Assembly: GCA_947374225.1 (NCBI GenBank)
Contig: CANCAY010000009.1
Coordinates: 1 to 64,000, forward strand
DNA length: 64,000 bases
Reading direction: 5' to 3'
DNA from: Chitinophagaceae bacterium
Lineage (GTDB): Bacteria > Bacteroidota > Bacteroidia > Chitinophagales > Chitinophagaceae
Shown one piece after another: positions 52,296 to 60,825 of this stretch (position 1 is its first letter; every line of letters begins with the position of its first letter). A program made the position numbers and the translations under genes. Below the pieces are notes generated by a model, which ran no database searches, was not told the DNA's origin, and saw only the letters and a program-made list of their open reading frames with translations.

Positions 52296-53294
52296 TTATT
52301 GCTCGTTATGAGCATTCTTTACATAACCTAATTTAGCTTCTAAGCTTAGTGTAGCATGAGGAACTGCGCGTAAACGTGCTTTGTCTATTAAAAGACCTGT
52401 TACTCTACAAATACCGTAAGTCTTATTTTCAATACGCATCAAAGCTTTCTCTAAGTGGTCGATGAATGTGATTTGACGACTAGCCATTTGACCTAATTGT
52501 TCTCTTTCCATGCTTACACTACCGTCTTCCATAGTCATGTAACGAGCATCATCATTATCTCCACCCATTTCGTCCTTGCGTGTAATTAAACCTTGCAAAT
52601 ACATTAATTCTTTCTTAGCTGAGTCTAATTTCTTTGTAATCAAATCTTTGAATTCAGCTAATTCAGCGTCAGAATATTTAACAAGTGTTTCAGTTGATCT
52701 CTCCACTTCTTTTCTTTTTTCCATTGGCACATATCCTGGTTGGTAAGGAACACTGCTCTTTGCATTAATCTTTGGAACTTTTACGTCCTTGATTGGTTCT
52801 GCAACTTTACGAACCGGCTTTACTGGAGGTGTTGGGATTACTGGAACAGGTTTTGCTGGAGGCACATATTTCTCAACCGGCTTTACTGGAGCAACTGGCT
52901 TTTTAAGCGGAGTTGGTGCAGGTTTAGCTGGAACTGCTTTCTTAACTGGTACAGCTGCTTTTTTTACAGGAGCCACCACTTTAACTGGAGCAACTGCTTT
53001 TTTTACAGGAGCCGCCACTTTAACTGGAGCAACCGCTTTTTTTACAGGAGCCGCTACTTTTTTAGCTGGTGCTGCTGCTTTTTTTACAGGAGCCACTACT
53101 TTTTTAGCTGGAGCTACTGCTTTTTTTACAGGAGCTGCTTTTTTAGCTGGTGCTGATTTCTTTACAGGTGCTGCTTTTTTAGCTGGCGCCGCCTTTTTAG
53201 CTGGTGCTGCTTTTTTAGCTGGTGCTGCTTTTTTAGCTGGTGCTGCCTTTTTAACAGGTGCTGCTTTTTTAGGAGCTGGTTTTTTTGTAGCCAT
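52296..53294 (-). CDS. DksA/TraR-like protein with a Lys/Ala/Pro-rich N-terminal tail
   Basis: A 332-residue protein with two parts. Residues 1 to about 165 are a low-complexity tail of repeated KKAAPAK, KKAVAPVK and related units, highly basic and similar in composition to histone H1 and AlgP tails. Residues about 190-332 have the DksA/TraR coiled-coil (DLITKKLDSAKKELMYLQGL) and the degenerate zinc-finger segment YGICRVTGLLIDKARLRAVP. Only one of the usual four Cys ligands remains. It may act on RNA polymerase or bind DNA. It starts 2 bases after ileS, suggesting cotranscription. Confidence 0.85.
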   Translation of the reverse strand: MATKKPAPKKAAPVKKAAPAKKAAPAKKAAPAKKAAPAKKAAPVKKSAPAKKAAPVKKAVAPAKKVVAPVKKAAAPAKKVAAPVKKAVAPVKVAAPVKKAVAPVKVVAPVKKAAVPVKKAVPAKPAPTPLKKPVAPVKPVEKYVPPAKPVPVIPTPPVKPVRKVAEPIKDVKVPKINAKSSVPYQPGYVPMEKRKEVERSTETLVKYSDAELAEFKDLITKKLDSAKKELMYLQGLITRKDEMGGDNDDARYMTMEDGSVSMEREQLGQMASRQITFIDHLEKALMRIENKTYGICRVTGLLIDKARLRAVPHATLSLEAKLGYVKNAHNEQ

Positions 53295-53296
53295 AA

Positions 53297-56200
53297 TTAT
53301 CCTTTTTGTAAAACTGAAATCCTTAATTTTTGGTCATTAATTTCGACATCCACTCCTTCCTCTAAAGAAGGAACCCAGTCAATCTGCAATGCCAGTATTT
53401 CGCGGCAAATATAATCGGAAAATTGGTTAATGGAGTCCTTCAAATTTGTGTTATCCACAATTCGGAGTAAAATCTTGTCTGTAAGGTCAAAATTGCTCTC
53501 TTTTCGTATGTTTTGGACCCTATTTACCAGTTCTCTAGCATTTCCCTCCTGCAATAAAGCTGGACTTAGGGTAATATCTAGGGCTACGGTAAGGGCGTTT
53601 TTGACAGCAACGCTCCAACCTGGTATATCTTCTGCTATAATATCTACCTCGCTGATTAGTAAAGGAATAATAGATCCGTCAATATTTAAGTCAATGGTTC
53701 CGTCTTTTTCCAACTGGCTAATTTGAGCTTGATTCAATTCGGCAATAATTGCGGAAGCTTGCTTCATTTTAGTGCCCAACTTAGCACCTAATAATTTGAA
53801 ATTAGGTTTCAATTTTTTACTAATTACCCCTTCCGTTTCTGTTATATAATTTATTTCTTTAACATTAACTTCTGCAAGTATCAATTCTTCCATTAATTCA
53901 ATTGCTGACTTCATGGCAGGATCTAAAACTGGTATAAGTATTTTTTGTAATGGTTGACGAACTTTGATATTTACTTTTTTTCTGATAGATAAAACCAAAG
54001 AGCAAACATCTTGTGCCATTTGCATTCTTGTTTCTAAAGCTAGGTCCATTTTAATGGTATCTACTTTTGGAAAATCAACATGGTGAATGGATGTTGCATT
54101 ATGTCTTTTAGTGATGCCATTTAAATTTCTAAAAACTTGATCGCAGAAGAAAGGTGCGATTGGCGCCATTAATCTAGTGATAGTTTCTAGACATTCATAT
54201 AATGTTTGATATGCAGCAATTTTATCTTCTGTATAAGTTCCTTTCCAGAATCGTCTTCTACATAATCTTACGTACCAGTTACTCAAATGTTCATCTACGA
54301 ATGTCTCAATGGCACGCCCAGCAAGCGTTGGCTCAAAGTCGTCCATTGCATTTGTTACTGTTTGTACTAAACTATTTAAAGAAGAAATGATCCAACGGTC
54401 AATTTCTGGTCTTGCTGCAACAGGTATATATTCTTGCTCAAAATGGAAATTATCTACGTTTGCGTACAACACAAAGAACTGATAGGTATTATATAAAGTG
54501 CCAAAGAATTTTCTTTGCACTTCCTGTATTCCTGATAAATCAAATTTTAAATTATCCCATGGAGATGCATTCGTTACCAAATACCATCTTGTTGCATCTG
54601 CTCCATAAGTGTCCAATGTCTCAAAAGGATTCACCACATTGCCTAATCGCTTACTCATTTTGTTGCCATTCTTGTCTAGCACCAAACCATTACTCATAAC
54701 ATTTTTATAAGCAACGCTATCAAACAACATTACTGCAAGTGTGTGTAAAGTATAGAACCAACCTCTTGTTTGGTCTACTCCTTCACAAATAAAGTCTGCA
54801 GGGAATGCTTCCCCCTTATCTACTAAATCTTTATTTTCAAATGGATAATGCCATTGTGCATATGGCATTGCGCCAGAATCAAACCAAACGTCTACTAAGT
54901 CTGCCACACGCTTCATAGGTTTGCCAGTAGGGCTTATCAATTCAATCTGGTCCACGTATGGCTTATGCAAATCAACGTCTAATTTACCGTCTACTACCTT
55001 CAATGTCACTTCCTTATTAAATCCTTTTTCTTTTGCTGCTAAGAACCCTGCAGTCAACTCTTCTATAGAACCAATACAAATTTCTTCTGTTCCGTCTTCT
55101 GTTCTCCATATTGGTAATGGAGTACCCCAATATCTACTACGTGACAAATTCCAGTCAACCATATTCTCTAACCAATTTCCAAAACGACCTTCGCCTGTAC
55201 TTTTTGGTTTCCAATTAATGGTCTTATTTAATTCCACCATTCTGTCTTTTACTGCAGTAGTTTTAATAAACCATGCGTCTAATGGATAGTATAAAATTGG
55301 CTTGTCGGTTCTCCAGCAATGCGGATAATTATGTTCGTATTTTTCTACCTTGAAAGCCCTGTTTTCTTTTTTCAATTTTACAGAGATATCAACGTTTACG
55401 TCTTGGAAATCTTTTTCGTCTTTATAGTTTTTTACATAGCGGCCAGAAAATTCTCCCACACCGTCAATGAATTTTCCTTCACGGTCTACTAATGTTATAA
55501 TTCCAAGATTATTTTTCTGTCCTACTTTATAGTCATCTGCTCCAAATGCAGGAGACGTATGCACGATACCAGTACCGTCTTCTGTTGTAACAAAATCACC
55601 TAGAATAATTTTAAATGGATCTCCTTCAATTTGCGCTGCATTGTTTGCGTCAAATGGCATTAACTGCTCATAACGTAATCCGTTTAATTGACTTCCTTTA
55701 AACTCCGACAGTATTTTCCAAGGCAATATTTTATCCCCCTCTGCAAATGAATCTATCTCTAAACCCTCTTCTTTAAAATACTTTGATATCAAGGCTTTCG
55801 CGACAATTACATTTACTGGAATTGCAGTATATGGATTATAGGTGGCTACTAATGCATAGTCTATATTGGGTCCTACTGTTAGTCCTAAGTTAGAAGGTAA
55901 TGTCCAAGGCGTGGTAGTCCAAGCCATGTAAAAAACTTCATTGGTTTTTATATTTGATGCAGCTGCATCAAATATAAATTGGCTCTCTGCAGAAACGATT
56001 GCTTTAAACATGGCAACTACAGAAGTGTCTTTTACGTCTTTGTAGGTGCCTGGTTGATTTAATTCATGTGAACTTAATCCCGTACCAGCTGCTGGTGAAT
56101 AAGGCTGAATACTTACGCTTTGATATAAGTATCCTTTTTTATACAGCGTACTTAAAATCCACCATAGGGTTTCAATATATTTATTTTCAAAAGTGATATA

Positions 56201-56647
56201 GGGATTATTTAGATCCACCCAGTATCCCATTTTATTAGTAATGTCATCCCATTCTTTCTTATAACGTAATACCGCTTCTCTACATTTTTGATTGTATTCT
56301 TCAACAGAAATTTTCTTTCCAATATCTTCTTTAGTAATACCTAATTCTTTTTCAACTCCCAACTCCACTGGCAAGCCATGAGTGTCCCATCCTCCTTTTC
56401 TTTTAACTTGAAAACCTTGCATCGTTTTGTAACGGCAAGTCATATCTTTTAATGTTCTAGAAATTACATGGTGAATGCCAGGCATTCCATTTGCACTTGG
56501 CGGCCCTTCGTAAAAAACAAATGGCGTCTTGCCTTCTCGCAAAATAACTGATTGCTCAAATGCCTGCTCTTTTTTCCAAGCTGCTAATATTTCTGCCTCG
56601 ATGGTAGGCAAATGTAGTCCGTTAAATTCTGGGTATTGATTGCTCAT
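53297..56647 (-). CDS. ileS: Isoleucyl-tRNA synthetase
   Basis: Charges tRNA-Ile, with an editing domain that removes Val. The 1116 residues show the class I HIGH region as PPSANGMPGIHHV, the editing domain (about 195-400, with WTTTPWTLPSNL and GTGIVHTSPAFGADDY), the KMSKS loop as KMSKRLGN, and a long anticodon-binding and C-terminal region typical of the eukaryote-like IleRS2 type. No zinc finger like the E. coli enzyme is seen at the C-terminus. The IleRS2 assignment, which often goes with mupirocin tolerance, is inference. Confidence 0.97.
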   Translation of the reverse strand: MSNQYPEFNGLHLPTIEAEILAAWKKEQAFEQSVILREGKTPFVFYEGPPSANGMPGIHHVISRTLKDMTCRYKTMQGFQVKRKGGWDTHGLPVELGVEKELGITKEDIGKKISVEEYNQKCREAVLRYKKEWDDITNKMGYWVDLNNPYITFENKYIETLWWILSTLYKKGYLYQSVSIQPYSPAAGTGLSSHELNQPGTYKDVKDTSVVAMFKAIVSAESQFIFDAAASNIKTNEVFYMAWTTTPWTLPSNLGLTVGPNIDYALVATYNPYTAIPVNVIVAKALISKYFKEEGLEIDSFAEGDKILPWKILSEFKGSQLNGLRYEQLMPFDANNAAQIEGDPFKIILGDFVTTEDGTGIVHTSPAFGADDYKVGQKNNLGIITLVDREGKFIDGVGEFSGRYVKNYKDEKDFQDVNVDISVKLKKENRAFKVEKYEHNYPHCWRTDKPILYYPLDAWFIKTTAVKDRMVELNKTINWKPKSTGEGRFGNWLENMVDWNLSRSRYWGTPLPIWRTEDGTEEICIGSIEELTAGFLAAKEKGFNKEVTLKVVDGKLDVDLHKPYVDQIELISPTGKPMKRVADLVDVWFDSGAMPYAQWHYPFENKDLVDKGEAFPADFICEGVDQTRGWFYTLHTLAVMLFDSVAYKNVMSNGLVLDKNGNKMSKRLGNVVNPFETLDTYGADATRWYLVTNASPWDNLKFDLSGIQEVQRKFFGTLYNTYQFFVLYANVDNFHFEQEYIPVAARPEIDRWIISSLNSLVQTVTNAMDDFEPTLAGRAIETFVDEHLSNWYVRLCRRRFWKGTYTEDKIAAYQTLYECLETITRLMAPIAPFFCDQVFRNLNGITKRHNATSIHHVDFPKVDTIKMDLALETRMQMAQDVCSLVLSIRKKVNIKVRQPLQKILIPVLDPAMKSAIELMEELILAEVNVKEINYITETEGVISKKLKPNFKLLGAKLGTKMKQASAIIAELNQAQISQLEKDGTIDLNIDGSIIPLLISEVDIIAEDIPGWSVAVKNALTVALDITLSPALLQEGNARELVNRVQNIRKESNFDLTDKILLRIVDNTNLKDSINQFSDYICREILALQIDWVPSLEEGVDVEINDQKLRISVLQKG

Positions 56648-56701
56648 AAAACGCTTATCCTAGCTGATTTTTAGGGCACGAAGGTACGATTTTTTGCCCT
56701 T

Positions 56702-57334
56702 TTAAGCTTGTTCTGCGGTTTTTTCCTCCTTGAAAAAGCGATTCTGAAACACAAATAGGGTAATTACGCCTGTACTTATGGCCATATCGGCAAAATTGAA
56801 CACGGGTCTGAAAAATTCAAACTCCTCACCACCCCAAATTGGGAACCAAGAAGGGAAATGGGCATCCCTGATAATTGGGAAATAAAACATGTCCACCACC
56901 CTTCCATGTAAGAAAGGGGCATAGCCACCACCTAAAGGGAACATTCTAGCCACCATAGTAGTATATGGAACACTAGTTTCAAATATTAAGCCATAAAACA
57001 TACTGTCTATTAAATTACCAACGGCACCTGCATAGATTAATGCTACACAAATAATAAAACCATTATGATATTTTTTTTCAATAAAACCTTTGATTAAAAA
57101 AGTACCCCAAATAACAGCTACTAGTCTAAATAAAGTCAAGGCAATTTTTCCCAAACCTCCGCCAAACTTCAATCCCCAAGCCATTCCTTCGTTCTCTACA
57201 AAATGAAGTCTTGCCCAAGATCCTATAATTGCATGTTCTTCTCCAATAAAAAAATTAAGCTTTATATAAAACTTAATTGCTTGATCAATAAATAAAATTA
57301 GCAGTATAAATAAAGTTACTTTTTTACCGTTCAT
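56702..57334 (-). CDS. lspA: Lipoprotein signal peptidase (signal peptidase II)
   Basis: Aspartyl protease of the inner membrane that cuts prolipoprotein signal peptides. The 210 residues have four hydrophobic segments and the catalytic aspartates in AGAVGNLIDSMFYG and FNFADMAISTG, with RVVDMFYFP between. It is somewhat longer than the E. coli enzyme (about 165), because of an insertion around residues 120-150, as usual in Bacteroidota. Its own TATCTTTG box follows directly after murF-alr. Confidence 0.95.
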   Translation of the reverse strand: MNGKKVTLFILLILFIDQAIKFYIKLNFFIGEEHAIIGSWARLHFVENEGMAWGLKFGGGLGKIALTLFRLVAVIWGTFLIKGFIEKKYHNGFIICVALIYAGAVGNLIDSMFYGLIFETSVPYTTMVARMFPLGGGYAPFLHGRVVDMFYFPIIRDAHFPSWFPIWGGEEFEFFRPVFNFADMAISTGVITLFVFQNRFFKEEKTAEQA

Positions 57335-57360
57335 ATTGGTTTCAAATTATAATTGGAGCA

Positions 57361-57368
57361 CAAAGATA
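57361..57368 (-). promoter_or_regulatory. Putative -7 box of lspA
   Basis: TATCTTTG on the minus strand, 26 nt before the lspA ATG and one base after the murF-alr stop codon. Confidence 0.55.
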
Positions 57369-57369
57369 G

Positions 57370-59826
57370 TTAGTCTTGAATATAGATTCGCTTAACTCTT
57401 TGTCCAATTGTTGTTAAAATTTCATAAGGTATGGTTTCTCCCCAAATGGCCAATTGTCCAATTGATAAATGTGGACCAAATACCTCCACTTCATCCCCCA
57501 CCTGTACATTAGGAATCCCCGTAATGTCAATCATTGTCATATCCATGCAAATATCTCCCACTATTGGAGCGAGTTGTCCGTTCACCCACATGCTTCCCTT
57601 TCCCCTGCCCAATTTTCTGGAATAGCCATCAGCATATCCAAGTCTAACAGTTGCAATAGTTGTTTGTTTATCCAATATACCTGCACGATTATACCCAACT
57701 GTTTGGTCTGCTTCCAATACACGTATTTGTGCAATGGTGGTTTTTAGTTTCACTACAGTTTCAAAATTTAATACCCCAGCACTTACTCCATACATGCCAA
57801 TGCCTAGTCGAACCATATCCAAATGATATGCTTGATCCATTAAAATGGCATCAGAATTTGCAATATGCTTAATAGTTGTATAGCCAATCGCTGATTCTAA
57901 TGTAGTAGCTGCAATAGTAAAGTCCTGTAATTGTTTAGCGGTGAAATCTTCAAATGCAATTTGCCCACTTGCACTTAAGTGACTAAAAATAGACTGCACT
58001 TTTAAAATCAAATTCGCTTTTAATTTTTCCGCCAATGCTCCTACTTCGTTCATGTCAAAACCAAGACGATTCATTCCTGTATTCAATTTAATATGAATAG
58101 GAAAATTAGGGATGCCTTGTTTTTTTATAAATAAAGTAAATCGCTCTAATAATTCAAAAGAAAAAATTTCCGGCTCTAAATGATACTGCACTAAAGTGTC
58201 AAATGCTGCTTCGTCCACATTCATTACCATTATTGGTGTATGAATTCCAGCTTTTCTTAAATCTACCCCCTCGTCTGCATAAGCTACTGATAAATAATTG
58301 ACATGATGGAACTGTAAAGCACGAGCCACTTCTACACTTCCACTTCCATAACCAAAGGCTTTTACCATTGCCATTATTTGTACACTTGGACCAACTTTGG
58401 CTTTTATTTTTTTATAATTATTAACCAATGCAGTTAGATTCACTTCCACCACTGTCTGATGCACATGCGCCTGCAATAAGGTATTGACTCTTTCTAATTC
58501 AAATATTCTTGCGCCTTTCAACATTACAAACTCGTCTTTAAAACTACTCGTGTCTAATTGTCTAATAAACGTATCAGTGTCTATAAAAGAGCTGATTTTT
58601 ATTCCTGTTTTATTTAATGCTTCATTTTGCGTAATCGCCTTTTGCATTATTGGACCAATGGTAATTAACTTTTTTATAGGCCAGCCCATTAATTGCATTA
58701 ATAATTCATCGTAATCAATAATCGCATTTTGACCTTGTACAAAATCTGAAATAATTAATGTTATAGGCAATAGTCCTGCTTGTTGTTTAGCATATTCTAG
58801 TCCTAATTGTAATGCTATAATATCATTACTATAACTATCATTTAAAATATAGCAATTATTGATTCCTTTTTTAATTTGCATGCGCATATCCAAATGCATC
58901 AACCCACTCACTTTTTGATTAATTTCTTGTTGGCTTAATCCTAAAGTCAATGCAGCTAACCAGCAAGTGCATATATTTTCTATTGAAATATTGTCCGTAA
59001 ATGGTGCCACTAAATCGATTGGCGTATTTTGATAAACACCTTTTAATCTTGTGTGATGCTCGATTGTATTGGATGACTGGATATACAATGTTGCTAATGC
59101 ATTTTCACCCCAAGTTAAAATAGTCTGACCTGAAACAGGTTTTACATTTTTCAATAATTCATAGGGGCCCAATAAAACAGTGGCGGTTTTAGCCAATTGC
59201 AATTTTTCTGCTAATTTTTCAGCAATGCTATCAAAACCTTCCTGATGCGCTGTTCCTAAACTTGTAATAATTGCAATAGACGGTTGAATAATAGTAGCTA
59301 ATTTATGCATCTCCCCCTTTTGTGAAATACCCGCTTCAAAAATGGCTAAATCATGCTGCGACCCCATCCCCCAAACACTTAATGGCACTCCAATTTGAGA
59401 ATTATAGCTTCTTGGGCTCCTAGCTATAGTATACTTATTATTTAAAATCTCAAATAGCCATTCTTTTACAATCGTCTTTCCGTTACTACCTGTTATTCCA
59501 ATTACTGGGTAACTAAATTTTTCACGATGCTGCTTTGCAATTCTCTGTAAAGCGTTCATCACATTTTCAACTACTATAAAATTGACTTCCGGAAACGACT
59601 TAGTGTCAAATTCATTGTCCACTACAAAATTAAAAACGCCTCTTTCAATTAATTCTGGGATATACAAATGTCCGTCGTTATGACTAGTTTTTAAAGCAAA
59701 ATATAGCGATTGCTTGGGATACAATACGCGCCTACTATCTGTCAATATATATGCAATAGTTGCTTCTTTAGGAAGTATCCCCTTTGCTTTAATACCTGCT
59801 ATAATATGTTGAATAGTGTCGGCCAA
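57370..59826 (-). CDS. murF-alr: Bifunctional MurF ligase / alanine racemase
   Basis: An 818-residue fusion. Residues 1 to about 440 are MurF, which adds D-Ala-D-Ala to the UDP-MurNAc-tripeptide, with Walker-like GITGSNGKTIVKEWL near 110 and NDSYSND. Residues about 450-818 are alanine racemase, which makes D-Ala, with the PLP lysine in IMAMVKAFGYGSG, NTGMNRLGF, and the catalytic Tyr region TVGYNRAG. The fusion couples supply and use of D-Ala and is a known arrangement in Bacteroidota. It follows the TerC gene by 9 bases. Confidence 0.95.
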   Translation of the reverse strand: MADTIQHIIAGIKAKGILPKEATIAYILTDSRRVLYPKQSLYFALKTSHNDGHLYIPELIERGVFNFVVDNEFDTKSFPEVNFIVVENVMNALQRIAKQHREKFSYPVIGITGSNGKTIVKEWLFEILNNKYTIARSPRSYNSQIGVPLSVWGMGSQHDLAIFEAGISQKGEMHKLATIIQPSIAIITSLGTAHQEGFDSIAEKLAEKLQLAKTATVLLGPYELLKNVKPVSGQTILTWGENALATLYIQSSNTIEHHTRLKGVYQNTPIDLVAPFTDNISIENICTCWLAALTLGLSQQEINQKVSGLMHLDMRMQIKKGINNCYILNDSYSNDIIALQLGLEYAKQQAGLLPITLIISDFVQGQNAIIDYDELLMQLMGWPIKKLITIGPIMQKAITQNEALNKTGIKISSFIDTDTFIRQLDTSSFKDEFVMLKGARIFELERVNTLLQAHVHQTVVEVNLTALVNNYKKIKAKVGPSVQIMAMVKAFGYGSGSVEVARALQFHHVNYLSVAYADEGVDLRKAGIHTPIMVMNVDEAAFDTLVQYHLEPEIFSFELLERFTLFIKKQGIPNFPIHIKLNTGMNRLGFDMNEVGALAEKLKANLILKVQSIFSHLSASGQIAFEDFTAKQLQDFTIAATTLESAIGYTTIKHIANSDAILMDQAYHLDMVRLGIGMYGVSAGVLNFETVVKLKTTIAQIRVLEADQTVGYNRAGILDKQTTIATVRLGYADGYSRKLGRGKGSMWVNGQLAPIVGDICMDMTMIDITGIPNVQVGDEVEVFGPHLSIGQLAIWGETIPYEILTTIGQRVKRIYIQD

Positions 59827-59835
59827 TGGATAGTA

Positions 59836-60801
59836 TTATAAAGTGGGGTCTTTAATATCCTTTGGCAATTTCTGCTTATTTGTAAAAATGGAATATAATA
59901 TAGAACCTGTTATACAAAATACAATTACCAATAAGGATAATATGACTTGCGAATTTTTGTCCATTATCATATTAATATAATGTTCTCCTAGCATTTTAAC
60001 CCCTATGAATATTAATACAATCGCAATACCTTGTTGTAAATGCTCAAACTCATTTACGGCGCCTCTTAATAAAAAGAATAAAGACCTTAATCCAAGGATA
60101 GCAAAAATATTAGACGTGTAAATTACTAAACTGCTTGTCGAAATGCCCATTACAGCAGGGATAGAGTCCAATGCAAATACAATGTCAATTGCAGCAAGTA
60201 AAATTACTACCACAAATAAACTTGTATACAATGGCTTACCTCCTTGTCTTATTACAAATTTACCATCACCGTCTGTATTAGTAATTGGTAAGAATTTTTT
60301 TAAGAATTTATAAACCGGTGTGTCATGTGGATCAAAATGATCCTCACTATTGGCTGTATACATTTTAATTCCGGTATATAATAAAAAGACACCGAACAAG
60401 TATAATATCCATGCAAATTTAGCAACCAATGCTACTCCAACCGTTATAAATATGACCCTGAAAATTATAGCAGCTAATATGCCTATCAATAATACTCTTG
60501 AAGTATGTTGTTCTTTTACTTTAAACGCATCGAAAATTAAAATAAACACAAAAATATTATCAATGCTCAAACTCCATTCCATTAAATAACCACTCAAATA
60601 TTCTAGTGCTAATTTCTGTCCTTCTTCCACCCACATAAAGGCAAAAAAACCAAAAGCCAACAAGACCCATAAAAAAGTTTGTCTTAAAGCTTGTCGTATG
60701 GTAATTGTAGTATTTTTTTTGCTTAGAAACCCAAGGTCTAAAATTAATGCAGTAGCAATTACTACTCCAAATACGGTATATACTATATGGTCTGTTGTCA
60801 T
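59836..60801 (-). CDS. TerC family integral membrane protein
   Basis: A 321-residue protein with about eight to nine membrane helices. TerC family marks are LEYLSGYLMEWSLSIDNIFVF, with the acidic residues that probably bind a metal ion, and the second copy LLAAIDIVFALDSIPAVMG. Family members are linked to tellurite resistance and to manganese efflux or metalation of exported proteins (Alx/MeeF type); the latter is more plausible in a housekeeping context. It starts 24 bases after gldFG and ends 9 bases before murF-alr. Confidence 0.93.
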   Translation of the reverse strand: MTTDHIVYTVFGVVIATALILDLGFLSKKNTTITIRQALRQTFLWVLLAFGFFAFMWVEEGQKLALEYLSGYLMEWSLSIDNIFVFILIFDAFKVKEQHTSRVLLIGILAAIIFRVIFITVGVALVAKFAWILYLFGVFLLYTGIKMYTANSEDHFDPHDTPVYKFLKKFLPITNTDGDGKFVIRQGGKPLYTSLFVVVILLAAIDIVFALDSIPAVMGISTSSLVIYTSNIFAILGLRSLFFLLRGAVNEFEHLQQGIAIVLIFIGVKMLGEHYINMIMDKNSQVILSLLVIVFCITGSILYSIFTNKQKLPKDIKDPTL

Positions 60802-60825
60802 GTGTTAAAGATAAGAATTGATTGG

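Noticed and set aside
52740..53340. Long plus-strand open frames opposite the Lys/Ala/Pro tail
   Set aside because: They mirror the low-complexity repeat of the minus-strand DksA-like gene (repeated TGAAFLAGA-type units) and have no independent start context.
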